Assembly: GCA_007745835.1 (NCBI GenBank)
Contig: CP036424.1
Location: 62,001 to 126,000, forward strand
Source: Planctomycetes bacterium MalM25
GTDB taxonomy: Bacteria; Planctomycetota; Planctomycetia; Pirellulales; Lacipirellulaceae
Direction: 5' to 3'
Length of the DNA: 64,000 nucleotides
A program made the translations under genes and the position numbers. This document shows positions 15,237-23,690 of the stretch, piece after piece. The notes under the pieces were generated by a model, which saw only the letters and a list, made by a program, of their open reading frames with translations, was not told the origin of the DNA and ran no database searches. Position 1 is the first letter of the stretch. Every line of letters begins with the position of its first letter.

Positions 15237-18137
15237 CTAAGCCGAGTCGCCGCGAAGGGGCGCCTCCTCGTCGTCGAGGATGGCGCTCTCGTACGGTTTG
15301 GGGTCGACCTTGAAGCGGTGGATCAGCTCGCGGCGCCCATCGACCTCCTCGATCTTCAGACGCATCTCCAGGCCGATCAGGCCTTTCGGGTTCAGGTAGG
15401 TGTAATGCTTCTTGTCTACGTCCGGGCCGAGCCGGAAGACCTGCGCTCGCTTGCGGCGTTTGTCGGTGCCGGGGACGTAGAGGTAGCAGGTGAAGTCGGA
15501 GGGTTGGCCCGATTCCTGGCTCATCTGCTGCTCGACGATCAGGCGGCCGTCGTGGCCCAGGCGTGTCTGGACTTCGAGCTTGACCGCCTCGAGGCCGACG
15601 TGCACCTGGCGCCAGACACTGAACCGGTACTCGCGGTCCGCCAGCAGCGAGAAGTCGAGCCGCACGAGCTGGTCGCCGTACTGGGCGTCCTGCAGGCGGA
15701 TCGACACCGGCGCGCGGATCTCTTCGCCCGCTTTCAGCGTGAGTTGCTCGTTGTTCAACCCGATTTCCCACTCCGCCGATTGGACCTCGGACAGCGCCTC
15801 GTCGGCTTCGCCGCGCGCGGGGACGAACACTTTGACTCGCCCCCCGATCCCTTGTCGGAAGGTGTTGGTCAACAGGGCCGCGTTCTGGTGCTCGACGCCA
15901 AAGACGCTCGGCACCGAGCCGCTCTCGAAGCGGGTCGCCATCCGCCAGCGGGCGATCGACTCGTTTAAACCGAACACGAAACGGGGCATCCGGCCGACTT
16001 TGATCACCTGCCTCTCGCCCCGCATCTCGGGCTCCTCGGTGCTGCCCCACACGTCGATCGTGTGGACGTTTTCGCCCAAGTAGAGGACCTCCTCGATCGG
16101 CGCGGCGTTGGCGTCCTCGACCGGAGCGCTGAGGTTCCACAGCACCATAACGACCTTGCCGTCCGGACGCCGGAACAGCCAGTTCTGGCTCTTGTTGGGC
16201 AGCTGGATCGTGCCGATGTAATCCGCCCCGCCCAGCAGGCGGGCGCAGGTGCGCCAGGGGAGCAGCAGCTCGCCGGGCGTGCCGTCTTGGTTCATCACGC
16301 CGGTCTGACCGGAGTGGGCGTCGGCCGACCCGGAGAACGGGTCGGCGATGAAGATGCCGTCCGTGCCGTGCATCTTGGCCACGAGGATTTGCTTCACAAA
16401 GTCGCGCACGCGCCGCTGGTGCCGCACGACGAACGCCTCGCGAACGAGTGGGTTGCCGGTGTCGTTCGGGTTGATCCCCGTTGGGAGTTCGAGCGGCACC
16501 TCGGGCGGGGCGACCAGCACCCAGCGTTGCACCGGGCTGGGGGGGACGGTCGTGAGGGCCTGGTTGAGCCCCGTGGCGTCGAGGTGCTCGCGACCGGCCA
16601 TCTGCTCGAAGTCCCACCCGAGCGGCTCGTCCCACGCTTGCGCGTGGTCCCACCGCCAACCGATGCCCATGCGGATGTCCTGGCCGAAGCGGAACATCTG
16701 GTTGCGGATCGCGGTGAGGCGCGGGATCAGCCGGTCGTACCCGACGAAGCTCGTGTCGCCGTCGCGGCCCAGCTGCCACCAGCGGATCCGCAGGGAGAGC
16801 CGGGTGATCACGTGGTCGATCAGCGGCGTCCAGTACGACGGGTCGGCCGACAGCAGCCCCTCGATCGGCGGCGGCGTGCCGGTCGCCAGCGGGCTGTTGA
16901 TCCACAACGCCGGGTCCTCCAGCACGCCGACCGTCTCGATGCCGCGCGCCGCGAGCTGCTCGGCGAACTGCACGATGCGTTCGCTGCGGCGTTCGTCGCC
17001 CGGTTGGAACCAGACGGGCAGCTTCACCCTCTTCACCCCAACACGCGGCAGGAGTTCCTGCAGCACGTCGAACGAAAGCGGTCGGTCCGCGTGGGGAAGC
17101 GACCAGCCGAACTCACCCTGCTCGCTTATCTCCAGGTCCTGGCGCACCACCGCGATGGTGATCGATCGCGCGTCGCCGATCGGTTGATTGGTCTCCGGGT
17201 TGAACATGCCGACCCGGACGCGGTAGAAGCCGTACTCGTTGATCGGCGGCAGCCAGTCGATCTCGCCCTCGTAGCTGGTCTTGTCGGTGTCGAAACCGTC
17301 GACGATGTCCGACGCCCGCGTGCGCGACTCGGAGATGATCTTGCCCGGCAGCTCGAGTTGCCCGCCCGAGCCGATCGACTTGTTGGTCGCGTCGAGCAGC
17401 TGGAAGCGGATCTCCGGGTTCTGTTTGAGGATGCCCGAGAGGCTGCACGTGACCTTCACGTCCTTCGGGTCGGTGTAGACGTTGTAGCGGCTGCCGGTGT
17501 GGATCTTGATGCTCGGCAAGCGGTAGAGCCGCATGTCGGCGATCGCCACCTCCGCGTGCAGGTCGCCGTGCTCGCCGGCGTCGTAGTCGAGGTGCACGTA
17601 CATCCGCTCCACGTCCGGATCGCGCGGTTGGTAGTCGCCGATCTCGATCTCGCGCCACTCACCGTCGGTTGGCAGCGGGGGCGAGTGCTGGAGCTGGCGG
17701 ATCTTGTCGTGCGCGTGGAACGCGACCCGCACCCGCGCCTCGCCGTGAACCGCCCCCTTCACCCGCACCCGCATCCGCAGCTTGTAGCTGAACTTCGGCT
17801 TGACGAAGATCGGCGGGCTGGTCGCGCGGGCGGAGGCGCCGTCCGGCTCGATCGTCAGGCAGCGGCCCGGAACCGAGGGGTCGTCCACCTCGCGGATCTC
17901 CATCCGCACGTACTGCGGGTGCTCGTCGTCGTAGGTGCGCTGCCAGCGGTCGGGCCACCGGTCGTAGTTGATATCGAATCGGTCGTCGAGGAAGCGGCAC
18001 TCCCAGACCTTCACCAGGTCGGCCAGGGCGTCCTCGGCCGACAACGATTCGGACCCCTCGATCGAGGCTTCCAGCGCGCACGCGCCCACGGGCCAAAGGA
18101 GCAACGCCAAGAGGGTCAGCGGGCGGAGGCGGGACAC
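15237..18137 (-). CDS. Large exported protein with beta-sandwich and TIM-barrel-like regions, unknown function
   Basis: The chosen start is a GTG at 18137, which gives a signal peptide (VSRLRPLTLLALLLWPVGA) and a 966-aa protein; the open frame continues upstream but overlaps the divergent gene at 18274. Residues about 40-230 look like carbohydrate-binding-type beta-sandwich (EWREIEIGDYQPRDPDVERM). A central region (about 310-560) has alternating motifs such as VGVKRVKLPVWFQ and WWQLGRDGDTSF that resemble a glycoside-hydrolase TIM barrel. The C-terminal part is again beta-rich and ends in an acidic tail. No family is recognised with confidence, and catalytic acids cannot be assigned. Confidence 0.7.
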   Translation of the reverse strand: MSRLRPLTLLALLLWPVGACALEASIEGSESLSAEDALADLVKVWECRFLDDRFDINYDRWPDRWQRTYDDEHPQYVRMEIREVDDPSVPGRCLTIEPDGASARATSPPIFVKPKFSYKLRMRVRVKGAVHGEARVRVAFHAHDKIRQLQHSPPLPTDGEWREIEIGDYQPRDPDVERMYVHLDYDAGEHGDLHAEVAIADMRLYRLPSIKIHTGSRYNVYTDPKDVKVTCSLSGILKQNPEIRFQLLDATNKSIGSGGQLELPGKIISESRTRASDIVDGFDTDKTSYEGEIDWLPPINEYGFYRVRVGMFNPETNQPIGDARSITIAVVRQDLEISEQGEFGWSLPHADRPLSFDVLQELLPRVGVKRVKLPVWFQPGDERRSERIVQFAEQLAARGIETVGVLEDPALWINSPLATGTPPPIEGLLSADPSYWTPLIDHVITRLSLRIRWWQLGRDGDTSFVGYDRLIPRLTAIRNQMFRFGQDIRMGIGWRWDHAQAWDEPLGWDFEQMAGREHLDATGLNQALTTVPPSPVQRWVLVAPPEVPLELPTGINPNDTGNPLVREAFVVRHQRRVRDFVKQILVAKMHGTDGIFIADPFSGSADAHSGQTGVMNQDGTPGELLLPWRTCARLLGGADYIGTIQLPNKSQNWLFRRPDGKVVMVLWNLSAPVEDANAAPIEEVLYLGENVHTIDVWGSTEEPEMRGERQVIKVGRMPRFVFGLNESIARWRMATRFESGSVPSVFGVEHQNAALLTNTFRQGIGGRVKVFVPARGEADEALSEVQSAEWEIGLNNEQLTLKAGEEIRAPVSIRLQDAQYGDQLVRLDFSLLADREYRFSVWRQVHVGLEAVKLEVQTRLGHDGRLIVEQQMSQESGQPSDFTCYLYVPGTDKRRKRAQVFRLGPDVDKKHYTYLNPKGLIGLEMRLKIEEVDGRRELIHRFKVDPKPYESAILDDEEAPLRGDSA

Positions 18138-18273
18138 GGCTTCGCGGGGCGGGAGAGGCGGGGCGGACGGGCGCCGCGGCGCTTGTCGCGCGCGGCCTGA
18201 CAAAGGTACGGTGCGGCCGACCGTCCGGCCGTCGCGACCGGGCCCCGATCCGCACCCAACCGACCGCACGACC

Positions 18274-19059
18274 GTGGCGACCCTCCCAATCGGCATCCAA
18301 ACCCGCTCCCTGAGGCGTCCGCTGCGCCGTGCGCTCGAAACGGCCGCCGAGCTGGGCGCCGAGGGCGTCGAGATCGATGTCCGCAACGAGCTGCGGATCG
18401 CCGACTTCTCCCAGACCGCCCTGCGGCAGTTCCGCCGGGTGCTGGAGGACCTGCGGCTCAAGGTGTTTGCGGTCGCCTACCCCACCCGGCGCCCGATCGA
18501 CGACCCCGATGACCTCGAACGGCGGTTGCTCGCCACGCGCGAGGCGATGACCTTCGCGTACAAGCTGGGCGCCCGTGTGGTGATCGGCCGGGTCGGGTCG
18601 ATCGAGGACGCCGAAGAGGCCGGCCCGACGCCCTCCCAGGCCGAAGCGCTCACGATCCTTGGCGCCCACGGCGAGCACACCGGCGCGCGGTTCGCCTTCG
18701 CCTCGGCCGCCACGCCGGAGGCGCAGTGCGCTCTGATCGACCAGGCCGGGCGGGGCGTGGTCGGCGCGGCGTTGCACCCGCCGCTGCTGATCGGCGCCGG
18801 ACACGACCCGACCGAAGCGGCCGCCACGCTGGGCGACCGCGTGCTGCACGTGCACGCCGTTGATGCGGTCCGCGAGCCGACGGTCTCCGACGGCGGCGCG
18901 ACCGAGGTCCAACTCGGCCGGGGCGAAGCCGACCTGCCGACACTGCTGGCGACCCTCGACGAGCGCGGCTACCAAGGCCCGCTCACCCTCGAACGCCACA
19001 ACGCCTCCGACCCGGTCGCAAGCCTCAGCGATGCGATCGCTTATCTGCGGACGATGTAG
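18274..19059 (+). CDS. Sugar phosphate isomerase/epimerase-like TIM-barrel protein
   Basis: The 261-aa product starts at a GTG (18274) giving LPIGIQTRSLRRPLRRALE and GAEGVEIDVRNELRIADF, the N-terminal pattern of the AP-endonuclease-2/xylose-isomerase-like TIM-barrel family. The C-terminus has the expected strand-end LHVHAVDAVRE and GYQGPLTLERHN. Family members isomerise or epimerise sugars or act on inositol derivatives using a divalent metal. The frame is open upstream, but that sequence overlaps the divergent exported-protein gene and has no conserved features. Substrate unknown. Confidence 0.82.
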   Translation: MATLPIGIQTRSLRRPLRRALETAAELGAEGVEIDVRNELRIADFSQTALRQFRRVLEDLRLKVFAVAYPTRRPIDDPDDLERRLLATREAMTFAYKLGARVVIGRVGSIEDAEEAGPTPSQAEALTILGAHGEHTGARFAFASAATPEAQCALIDQAGRGVVGAALHPPLLIGAGHDPTEAAATLGDRVLHVHAVDAVREPTVSDGGATEVQLGRGEADLPTLLATLDERGYQGPLTLERHNASDPVASLSDAIAYLRTM

Positions 19060-19132
19060 CCCGTCGCGCGTCGCCTCGCGACTCCGTGGAAAACGTGGGA
19101 ACCCTTCGCAGGATCCAGCGTCCTAGCGAGTG

Positions 19133-19621
19133 ATGTCCCCCGTAGCGCACAGCCTTGTCGGTCTGACCCTGGGAAACCTGGCGGGCCGCAACTCCCCGAA
19201 GCGGGCTTGGTTCCTCGTGGCGGGGGTCGCGTTGGCCAATCTTCCCGATTGGCCGCTGCCCGGCTGGGGGCACGACGCCTATCACGTCAGCCACAGCCTC
19301 GCGGTCAACTTGGCGTTGATCGGTCTTGCCGTCTTGGTGGCGCGCTGCTGGCTCGACGCGCGGAGCCTCGCGTTCCTCGCCCTCGCTTGGCTAAGCCACC
19401 TGCTGCTCGACTCGCTGTACAACCACGGCAAGGGCGTGCAGATCGGTTGGCCACTTACGGACTTCCGACTGACCTTGCCGATTCCCTGGTTGCAGACGCT
19501 TGAGATCCAGCAGCCTCTCAGTTGGCGCAACCTGTCGGTCGCCCTGCTCGAGCTGCTGACGTTCGCGCCGCTGGCCCTGCTGGGCTGGTGGATGGCGAAG
19601 GAGAGACAGGCGAGTCGCTAG
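19133..19621 (+). CDS. DUF457/YdjM-like membrane-bound metal-dependent hydrolase family protein
   Basis: The 162-aa protein has about four hydrophobic segments and conserved histidines and aspartates: PVAHSLVGLTLG at the start, LANLPDWP, HDAYHVSHSL and LSHLLLDSLYNHG. This His/Asp pattern is the signature of the DUF457 (LexA-regulated YdjM-like) inner-membrane family, annotated as metal-dependent hydrolases although activity is not shown. An in-frame GTG sits directly before the ATG at 19133, so the start may be 3 nt earlier. It follows the TIM-barrel gene by about 70 bp in the same direction. Confidence 0.82.
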   Translation: MSPVAHSLVGLTLGNLAGRNSPKRAWFLVAGVALANLPDWPLPGWGHDAYHVSHSLAVNLALIGLAVLVARCWLDARSLAFLALAWLSHLLLDSLYNHGKGVQIGWPLTDFRLTLPIPWLQTLEIQQPLSWRNLSVALLELLTFAPLALLGWWMAKERQASR

Positions 19622-19808
19622 AGCGTGCTACGGCGCGCGGGTCGGCTCGCCCCTATCCAATGCTCAGGAAGTGGGAGGCTCCATCCCGTGGCGTGCTCGC
19701 ATGCGGTCTCGCCATCCCCCTATCTCCCCATGTCGCGGTTGTTTAAGCAGCCGCGCTCGCGAAGGACATCGGGCGCCGAAGCTTGCGTTCCGCCCTCCCC
19801 GCATCTCC

Positions 19809-20093
19809 TCAGTGCTTGTAGACCTTGTGCGACGGACGCCCGGCGAGGATCTGCTCCTTGCCCCAGTTCGTGACGCCGCGGAAGGCGTCGCTGGTGATGA
19901 AGTCCTTGAAGGCCTGCTCGTCGTTCCACTCGCTGGTGATCAGGTACGACGCGTCGTTCGTCGTGTCACGCCAGAGGGTCGAGTTGTCGTGCCCCTCGGC
20001 CGCTTCGAGCGCCCCGATCACGCCGGCGAACTTCTCTTCGAACTCGGTCTGCTTGCCGGGCAAAACGACGTAGTTCATACCAACCGTGACCAT
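19809..20093 (-). CDS. ABM-domain (antibiotic biosynthesis monooxygenase-like) protein
   Basis: The 94-aa protein is a single dimeric ferredoxin-like ABM domain: MVTVGMNYVVLPGKQTEFEE, a middle DNSTLWRDTTNDASYLITSE and a C-terminal helix WNDEQAFKDFITSDAFRG. Relatives include quinol monooxygenases and haem-degrading enzymes; which activity applies here cannot be told. The start is well supported by AAAGGAG seven nt upstream of the ATG. It stands alone between the DUF457 gene and the next leftward gene. Confidence 0.83.
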   Translation of the reverse strand: MVTVGMNYVVLPGKQTEFEEKFAGVIGALEAAEGHDNSTLWRDTTNDASYLITSEWNDEQAFKDFITSDAFRGVTNWGKEQILAGRPSHKVYKH

Positions 20094-20186
20094 CGGGAAC
20101 TCCTTTCAACACAAATGGGTGAGACGCGCGCTCTTGCGCAAGACGCCTAAGTTACCCGGTGCTGCCCGCTACGGGAATCGCACCCC

Positions 20187-21056
20187 TTAGGAGGCCTCGT
20201 CCGCCGAGGGGGCCACGGCGAGCGCCTTGAGCGATTCGAGCGCCCCCAGCAGGTCGTCGCGCGAGATCGCCTCCCAGCCGGTCAGCTTGTGGCTGAGGAT
20301 CACGAGCTTGAACTGCTCGAACGCCTCGGCGACGTCGTCCGGCAGCGTGGCGAGGTCCTCGAACGGCCGCACGCGGGGCATCGCCTCGACCGGCTCGGTC
20401 TCCGGCGTGTCGAAGGGGGCGTCCTCCTCGTCGCCGGCGGCGGACTCGGTGCGGGGCTCGTCGTCGGACGACGCCTCGCCATCTGAATCGGCGCCCATCC
20501 CATCCGCGGGGGCGTCCTCACGGTCGATCAACGACTGGTACGAGTCCTCGTCGATCTGGGCCTCGATCACCTCGCTCTCGGGCGGGTCGCCCGAGCCGCC
20601 GACCGCCTCCCAGCGCCCGGCGCGCATCTGCGACACGCTCCAGCTGTTGGTGATCGCGCCCTCGAGCCACATCTCCGCGTCTTCCCAATCGAGGGCGGCC
20701 TGGAAGTGGCTCCAGAAGAGGCCCTCGTACTGCTCCCACACGCCGCCAAAACGCTCGTGCGCGCGGCGGAGCCGGCCGACGTGCTGGCTGGTGACGTTGC
20801 CCACGAGTCGCGACCAAGCCTCGTCGGAGTAATCGGTCACTTGGGCGCCGGAGTCCTTCAGCGCGTCGCGCCATTCGGCGATGACGCGGCCCTTCTCCCA
20901 GTTGGTCGTGCTGACCAGCTTGTTCCAACGCCCGATGAACGGCGAGGACGATTCGATCGCCGCTTCGGACAGCTCGTTCGGGTCGGTCGTGAGCTCGGCG
21001 ACCGCTTGGGGGGCGCTGATCGTTTCGGTCGTGGGGGTCTCGTTCTCGATCGACAT
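20187..21056 (-). CDS. Conserved hypothetical acidic protein
   Basis: The 289-aa protein starts MSIENETPTTETIS and has no signal peptide or membrane segment. Residues about 40-150 are a tryptophan-rich helical region (GRWNKLVSTTNWEKGRVIAE and LFWSHFQAALDWEDAEMW). The middle (about 165-230) is highly acidic and probably disordered, and a short helical C-terminal domain follows (DDVAEAFEQFKLVILSHK). The family is unknown to me. The ATG at 21056 is preferred over an upstream in-frame start because the extra N-terminus is low-complexity. Confidence 0.7.
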   Translation of the reverse strand: MSIENETPTTETISAPQAVAELTTDPNELSEAAIESSSPFIGRWNKLVSTTNWEKGRVIAEWRDALKDSGAQVTDYSDEAWSRLVGNVTSQHVGRLRRAHERFGGVWEQYEGLFWSHFQAALDWEDAEMWLEGAITNSWSVSQMRAGRWEAVGGSGDPPESEVIEAQIDEDSYQSLIDREDAPADGMGADSDGEASSDDEPRTESAAGDEEDAPFDTPETEPVEAMPRVRPFEDLATLPDDVAEAFEQFKLVILSHKLTGWEAISRDDLLGALESLKALAVAPSADEAS

Positions 21057-21328
21057 CGGCGGTGGGGTGGGGCGTCGCGGGGCTTCGTGAGGTGAAGCGG
21101 CGGATTCTAGCACCGCTCGATCCGCCCGCTACGCGCCGTTTGGTCCGAAGCGAGAAGCGCCTTCGACTTCCGGTCCCGACCACCCGTGCGACCGGCGCCG
21201 TTTCGCGCCAATCGCGGAGTATCGGCCGTTCCTGGCCCCTCGTGCCGCCACCACGGCCAGCCCAACGCGGCGTGGAAAACGCGTCGGAGCCGTGTTGATA
21301 AGCTGTCGCGGATCGGCGCCCGGATCGC

Positions 21329-21544
21329 CTATTCGGCCGGCGCGGTCACTTCCGACTGGAAGCCGCAAGCCTTGTGGGCGCCGTCGCAGAACGGCATGTT
21401 CTCGCTCGCGCCGCAGCGGCACAGCGCGATCGCCGGCTTCGATTCGTCGAGCGGGAAGCGGTTGCCGTTCGAGTCGTAAACCTCCACCGGCCCCTCGACT
21501 TTGAGCGAACCGTTGGGGCGAACCGTGATCTTGACGTCGGCCAT
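21329..21544 (-). CDS. CDGSH iron-sulfur domain protein
   Basis: The 71-aa protein contains the CDGSH signature CRCGASENMPFCDGAH (residues 42-57), where three cysteines and one histidine bind a 2Fe-2S cluster. The N-terminus (MADVKITVRPNGSLKVEGP) and the phrase NRFPLDESKPAIALCRCG are typical of small bacterial CDGSH proteins, which have the size and cluster type of electron- or cluster-transfer proteins. The ATG is the one at 21544; the frame is open much further upstream but overlaps the M28 peptidase gene. Confidence 0.92.
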   Translation of the reverse strand: MADVKITVRPNGSLKVEGPVEVYDSNGNRFPLDESKPAIALCRCGASENMPFCDGAHKACGFQSEVTAPAE

Positions 21545-21624
21545 GCGTGGGGACTCCGGCGAGGCAGGTGAGAGGGAAGCTCGCAACGATTGTGGCGAGA
21601 CGCCGCGAAACGGCAACGGTGGGG

Positions 21625-22755
21625 TCACTCCGCCCGGCTCGTTCCGATCCGCCCCCGCTCCAGCATCCACTCCCATACGACCCAACCGACCTTCGCCATC
21701 GACTCGCCCGAGCACTTGTCCGGCGTATCTCCCCTGGTGTGCCAGTAGGGGTAGTCGAAGTCGATCAGATCGACCGCCTGGATGCCGCCGTACTTGCGGA
21801 GGGCGAGGTGGTCGTCGAGGACCTCGTGCTTGACCCGCGGGACGAACTCGTCCACGCCGAGGCGATCGGCGACGCCCCACAGCTGTTGCAGGATGGGGCG
21901 GGTCTGGCGTGAGTTGTAGCTGTGCGCTTCCCAGTAAACCTGGAGGTTCGCGTCGGCGACCATGTCGAGCAGAACGGCCCCCTCGTACGACCACTCGCGC
22001 GGCTCGCCCCCGTCGGGATCGGCCAGCGGCTTCCGCTTGGCGTACTGCGTCCCGAACCACTGGCTCCCCAAGAAGTACGGGTCGGTGCGGCGGTAGATCA
22101 GCTCCTCCGCGTCGAACAGCGCGAAGTCAACGCCGAAGTCGGGGTCGGTCGCCTCCTCCTCGAACCGTTCGTTCATGAGGTGCGCCATCTCCATGAGCAG
22201 CGCGACACCGCTGCCGCCGTCGTTGGCGCCGATGAACACGCCCGAACGCCGCGCCTGCGGGTCGCGGTCCTGGTCGGGCAGGGGCCGCGTGTCGTAGTGA
22301 GCGCAAACGAGCACCCGCCGCGTCGCCGCCGGGCGCCAGCGGGCGAGGAAATTGGCAAGGCGGACACGCTTCGCTTTGTTGAGCGGGTGCGGAGCTTGGA
22401 AGCGTTGAAAATCGATCTCGTCCGCCAGCGGTTTGAAGTGCTCCTCAACGAGCTTCTGCTGCGCGAACATCCCGCGCGTGCCGCTGATGCGCGGCCCGAT
22501 CGCACAGACTTGCTGCAAGTAGCCATACGCGCGCGCGGCGTCGAGCGGGTTCGCCGCCGCCGTGGTGGAGGCGAGCGTCAGCGGCGTTCCGTTGAGATAA
22601 CCCGTCGTCTCCGCCGGAGGCTCCTCCGGCTTCTCGCCCTTGGGCGGCAAGAGCAACACGTGCGCGGCGATCGCTGCTAGCAGCAGGCCGACGATCCAGT
22701 TGCACGCGACACGGACCTTGCGGCCGGGCTCGGAGTTCGATTGAGGTTGCGACAT
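21625..22755 (-). CDS. M28 family zinc peptidase / glutaminyl-peptide cyclotransferase-like protein
   Basis: The 376-aa protein has an N-terminal signal-anchor (residues about 16-36) and an M28 fold with zinc-site motifs: CAHYDTRPLPD, GANDGGSGVALLMEMAH, ALFDAEEL, LLDMVADANLQVYWE and the C-terminal YPYWHTRGDTPD. The overall plan, with one zinc likely, resembles glutaminyl cyclases as much as aminopeptidases, so either N-terminal pyroglutamate formation or peptide hydrolysis outside the cytoplasm is possible. The ATG starts directly after a short gap from the SDR gene upstream, with which it may be co-transcribed. Confidence 0.85.
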   Translation of the reverse strand: MSQPQSNSEPGRKVRVACNWIVGLLLAAIAAHVLLLPPKGEKPEEPPAETTGYLNGTPLTLASTTAAANPLDAARAYGYLQQVCAIGPRISGTRGMFAQQKLVEEHFKPLADEIDFQRFQAPHPLNKAKRVRLANFLARWRPAATRRVLVCAHYDTRPLPDQDRDPQARRSGVFIGANDGGSGVALLMEMAHLMNERFEEEATDPDFGVDFALFDAEELIYRRTDPYFLGSQWFGTQYAKRKPLADPDGGEPREWSYEGAVLLDMVADANLQVYWEAHSYNSRQTRPILQQLWGVADRLGVDEFVPRVKHEVLDDHLALRKYGGIQAVDLIDFDYPYWHTRGDTPDKCSGESMAKVGWVVWEWMLERGRIGTSRAE

Positions 22756-22793
22756 CCCCTCAGTCTACACCGCGGCTTGAAACGGGCCGATGG

Positions 22794-23636
22794 CTATCGC
22801 TTGAGCCTGGTCCCACCGTCCACCGGCAACGCCACGCCCGTGATGAACGGGTTCTCAACCAGCATCGCCACCGCGTGGGCGACGTGCTCCGCCCGGCCGT
22901 AGGCGCCCTCGTTGGGGGTGGTGATGAGGGCCGCTTTGCGGACGAACTCCTTACGGGCGGGCGGGTCCTCGGGCTCGTCGGGCAGGTGCTCGCAGATCAC
23001 CGGGCCGGGCAGCACGGCGTTCACGCGGACGCGCGGGTTGCGTTCGGCCAGCTCGATCGCCAACGCCCGGGTTATGCCAGGGATGGCCGCCTTCGACGCG
23101 TGGTAGCCGGCGTAGCCGGTTGGGGGAACGCCGTCCGGCGCGGTGGCGACGTCGCCCAGGTTGAGGATCACCCCGCCGGTCGCCTGCTCGGCCATCCGGA
23201 GGCCCGCCTCCTTGGCGAGCAGCAGCGGGGCGACGGTGTTCACTTGCAAGCACCGGCGCGCGTCCTCTCCCGTCAGCTCCTCGAGCGGCTGCTTCGGCCA
23301 GACGGCGGCCGAGTTCACGAGGATATCGATCCGCCCCACCTCGGCGTCGCCCGCCTCGCCGAAGCGAGCGAAGTGCCGCGTGACGCGTTCCACGAGATCG
23401 GCCGGCGCGCCGTCTTCGGCGAGGTCCGCCTCGAACGCGGCCGCGTCGGCGCCGAACTCCTCTTCGAGCAGCTCGCAGAGCGCGTACGCCTCGTCGAGCG
23501 AGGAGTTCGCGTGCACGGCGACCCGGGCGCCCCGGCGGGCCAGCTCGATGGCGATCGCCTTGCCCACACGCCGGGCGCCCCCTGTCACCAGGGCGACACG
23601 GGTGCGAAGGGTCGGGGGGAGCGGTTGTTTATCCAT
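22794..23636 (-). CDS. Short-chain dehydrogenase, pteridine-reductase-like
   Basis: The 280-aa Rossmann protein has the cofactor motif TGGARRVG (18-25), NSAA (108-111) and YHASK with Y178 and K182. The TGxxxRxG form of the glycine motif and an Asp (D162, in LNLGDVAT) where classical SDRs have the catalytic Ser are both features of the PTR1/FolM pteridine reductases, so reduction of dihydropterins with NADPH is the best guess. The C-terminus (ITGVALPVDGG) is typical SDR. It is divergent from mtnA, 54 bp away. Confidence 0.87.
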   Translation of the reverse strand: MDKQPLPPTLRTRVALVTGGARRVGKAIAIELARRGARVAVHANSSLDEAYALCELLEEEFGADAAAFEADLAEDGAPADLVERVTRHFARFGEAGDAEVGRIDILVNSAAVWPKQPLEELTGEDARRCLQVNTVAPLLLAKEAGLRMAEQATGGVILNLGDVATAPDGVPPTGYAGYHASKAAIPGITRALAIELAERNPRVRVNAVLPGPVICEHLPDEPEDPPARKEFVRKAALITTPNEGAYGRAEHVAHAVAMLVENPFITGVALPVDGGTRLKR

Positions 23637-23690
23637 GCCGGTATTCTATGACGGTTCCCCCGAGATGACTCCCTCCCGCTGAATCCCGTC

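Noticed and set aside
16062-18200. A 712-codon open frame antisense to the exported 966-aa gene
   Set aside because: Val/Arg/Leu-rich composition without motifs; the opposite strand has a signal peptide and ordered beta-rich sequence.
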